From Chloracidobacterium sp. UBA7659 (GTDB lineage Bacteria > Acidobacteriota > Blastocatellia > Pyrinomonadales > Pyrinomonadaceae), in the NCBI GenBank assembly GCA_002483395.1, contig DLHV01000127.1, forward strand, positions 1 to 5,782: a stretch of DNA of 5,782 bases, read 5' to 3'. The position numbers were made by a program, and so were the translations under genes. Positions 4,869 to 5,782 of this stretch are shown piece by piece (position 1 is the stretch's first letter; each line of letters begins with the position of its first letter). The notes beneath the pieces are model-generated. The model saw only the letters and a program-made list of their open reading frames with translations. It ran no database searches and was not told the origin of the DNA.

Positions 4869-5782
4869 ATGACAGTATTTCCTTTAAGAGGTGTGAAAAG
4901 AATCAGAAAAAGTATAGGTGAAATTTCCCAAGCCAAGTTTCTGCATTTGGCATTTTATCTGCTCATTTTGTCAGGAGCCTTACGTGCCCAAAGCTCGCTT
5001 GAGATGTTTTCAAACAGCTACACCGGGATGCCGCCAAATGGGCCTGCGGCAACACAAACGATCCAATTGCTGGCTGATCCCGCTCCGGGAGCTCCGCCGG
5101 CCACGGTTGTTAATATTACGGCGACGCTGTCAAATCAGCAATTCGCAGGCGTCGGCACCGGGCCGGGAAACCCGGTAGTCATGTTTGGAGGACGGAGGGC
5201 CGATGGCACGACAACGATCAACACCACGCCGATCTTTGACGAAATGAATTCGATCGCGGCGCCGGTTGATACACAGTTTTCGAGTCTCTCGAATGGCACG
5301 GCATCGGGTATTTCTGTGACCGACAACAATGCATTCGCTGTTTACAGCTCGATTCAGCATTGGGAGGGGCTTGGCGTGCCGGCCACAAACAGCAGGATTT
5401 ACCTTGCCGACCTGACGCTTAACTTCAGTGCTCCGGTATCAAATCCCTATCTTCATTTTGTAGGGATGGGCGGATTCGTCGGCCTCCTTGGCTATGCAAC
5501 CGAACTTGACTTGACGACGCCGGGATTGACCCTTACAAAACTGCAGGGAAACTCGACGCTTGTCCTTTCCGGCAACCAGATCAACAACGCAAACGCCACG
5601 CTAATCGCAACCAATTGCGATAACGAAACCGCCGGCTGCGGTACCGTAAAAGTCAACGGCACGAACATCACAACGCTCACGTTCCAGGTCTTTATACGCG
5701 GGGACGGTGGCACGCCGACATGGAGCGGGCCTGACCGCAACGAAGGAGATTTCTGGATGATCGGTGTTTCGCTGCCATCTGC
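4869..5782 (+). CDS. Secreted beta-rich surface protein, N-terminal part (runs off the window)
   Basis: The frame from the ATG at 4869 stays open for 304 codons to the right edge, where the gene is cut. The start has a strong ribosome binding site. Residues 1-40 form an unusually long export signal: a basic n-region (RGVKRIRKS), a hydrophobic core (FLHLAFYLLILSGAL) and an ALRA cleavage site before QSS. The rest is rich in Asn, Thr, Gly and Ser with alternating hydrophobics, as in an extracellular beta-sandwich. About 185-300 looks like one domain: APVSNPYLHFVGMGGFVG, then LTLTKLQGNSTLVLSGNQIN, a close cysteine pair C250 and C257 that could form a disulfide, and TLTFQVFIRGDGG with GDFWMIGVSLP. 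That pattern recalls the N-terminal domain of large bacterial surface proteins that continue into DUF11 or SdrD-B-like repeats. The family is inferred; whether such repeats follow cannot be seen. Its base composition is similar to that of its neighbours. Confidence 0.82.
   Translation, partial: MTVFPLRGVKRIRKSIGEISQAKFLHLAFYLLILSGALRAQSSLEMFSNSYTGMPPNGPAATQTIQLLADPAPGAPPATVVNITATLSNQQFAGVGTGPGNPVVMFGGRRADGTTTINTTPIFDEMNSIAAPVDTQFSSLSNGTASGISVTDNNAFAVYSSIQHWEGLGVPATNSRIYLADLTLNFSAPVSNPYLHFVGMGGFVGLLGYATELDLTTPGLTLTKLQGNSTLVLSGNQINNANATLIATNCDNETAGCGTVKVNGTNITTLTFQVFIRGDGGTPTWSGPDRNEGDFWMIGVSLPS

Noticed and set aside
5157..5176. ACCGGG / CCCGGT inverted repeat in the last gene
   Set aside because: It is only 6 bp, GC-rich and inside a coding stretch of Gly/Pro codons, so it is readily explained by codon content.
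4918..5178. Plus-strand ORF of 86 codons within the last gene
   Set aside because: It is in another frame from the ribosome-binding-site-supported ATG at 4869, and its Cys/Arg-rich translation looks like frame shadow.
1..5782. Search for a defence, mobile or toxin-antitoxin system
   Set aside because: No nuclease, transposase, integrase, reverse transcriptase, toxin, CRISPR repeat or tRNA was recognised in any frame. The gene set is ordinary envelope and housekeeping.

Overview
The window reads as bacterial chromosomal DNA of roughly even base composition. Its closest feel is Acidobacteriota, perhaps Blastocatellia/Pyrinomonadales. That placement is an inference from the combination of a glycine-zipper secreted protein, a YARHG-repeat exported protein, intergenic 'CGCGGAT' palindromes and a beta-rich surface protein. 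No marker gene is present to prove it.

Layout, left to right. Positions 1-186 are non-coding and hold three hairpins, the middle one flanked by a perfect 10-bp direct repeat. Two minus-strand genes follow: an exported protein with four YARHG domains (187-1377) and, upstream of it in transcription, an OsmC/YhfA-type protein (1425-1874). They are 47 bp apart and probably co-transcribed. A 164-bp divergent intergenic region (1875-2038) contains an operator-like palindrome close to the osmC-like start. On the plus strand come a 543-aa exported protein ending in a glycine zipper (2039-3670), a 150-bp gap almost filled by a large imperfect palindrome built of 10-bp units (3671-3807), and a 267-aa protein resembling the AlkZ/YcaQ winged-helix family (3821-4624) whose stop codon lies in the loop of a perfect 10-bp inverted repeat. 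After a 244-bp gap, a secreted beta-rich protein (from 4869) runs off the right edge.

How the genes work together: only the OsmC/YARHG pair has spacing that suggests one transcript. Three of the five proteins carry N-terminal export signals, so the window leans towards the cell envelope. No phage, transposase, CRISPR, toxin-antitoxin or defence module is visible. The most unusual material is the non-coding repeats: the 10-bp-period palindrome, the direct-repeat-flanked hairpin and the operator-like palindrome. No convincing new multi-gene system was found.
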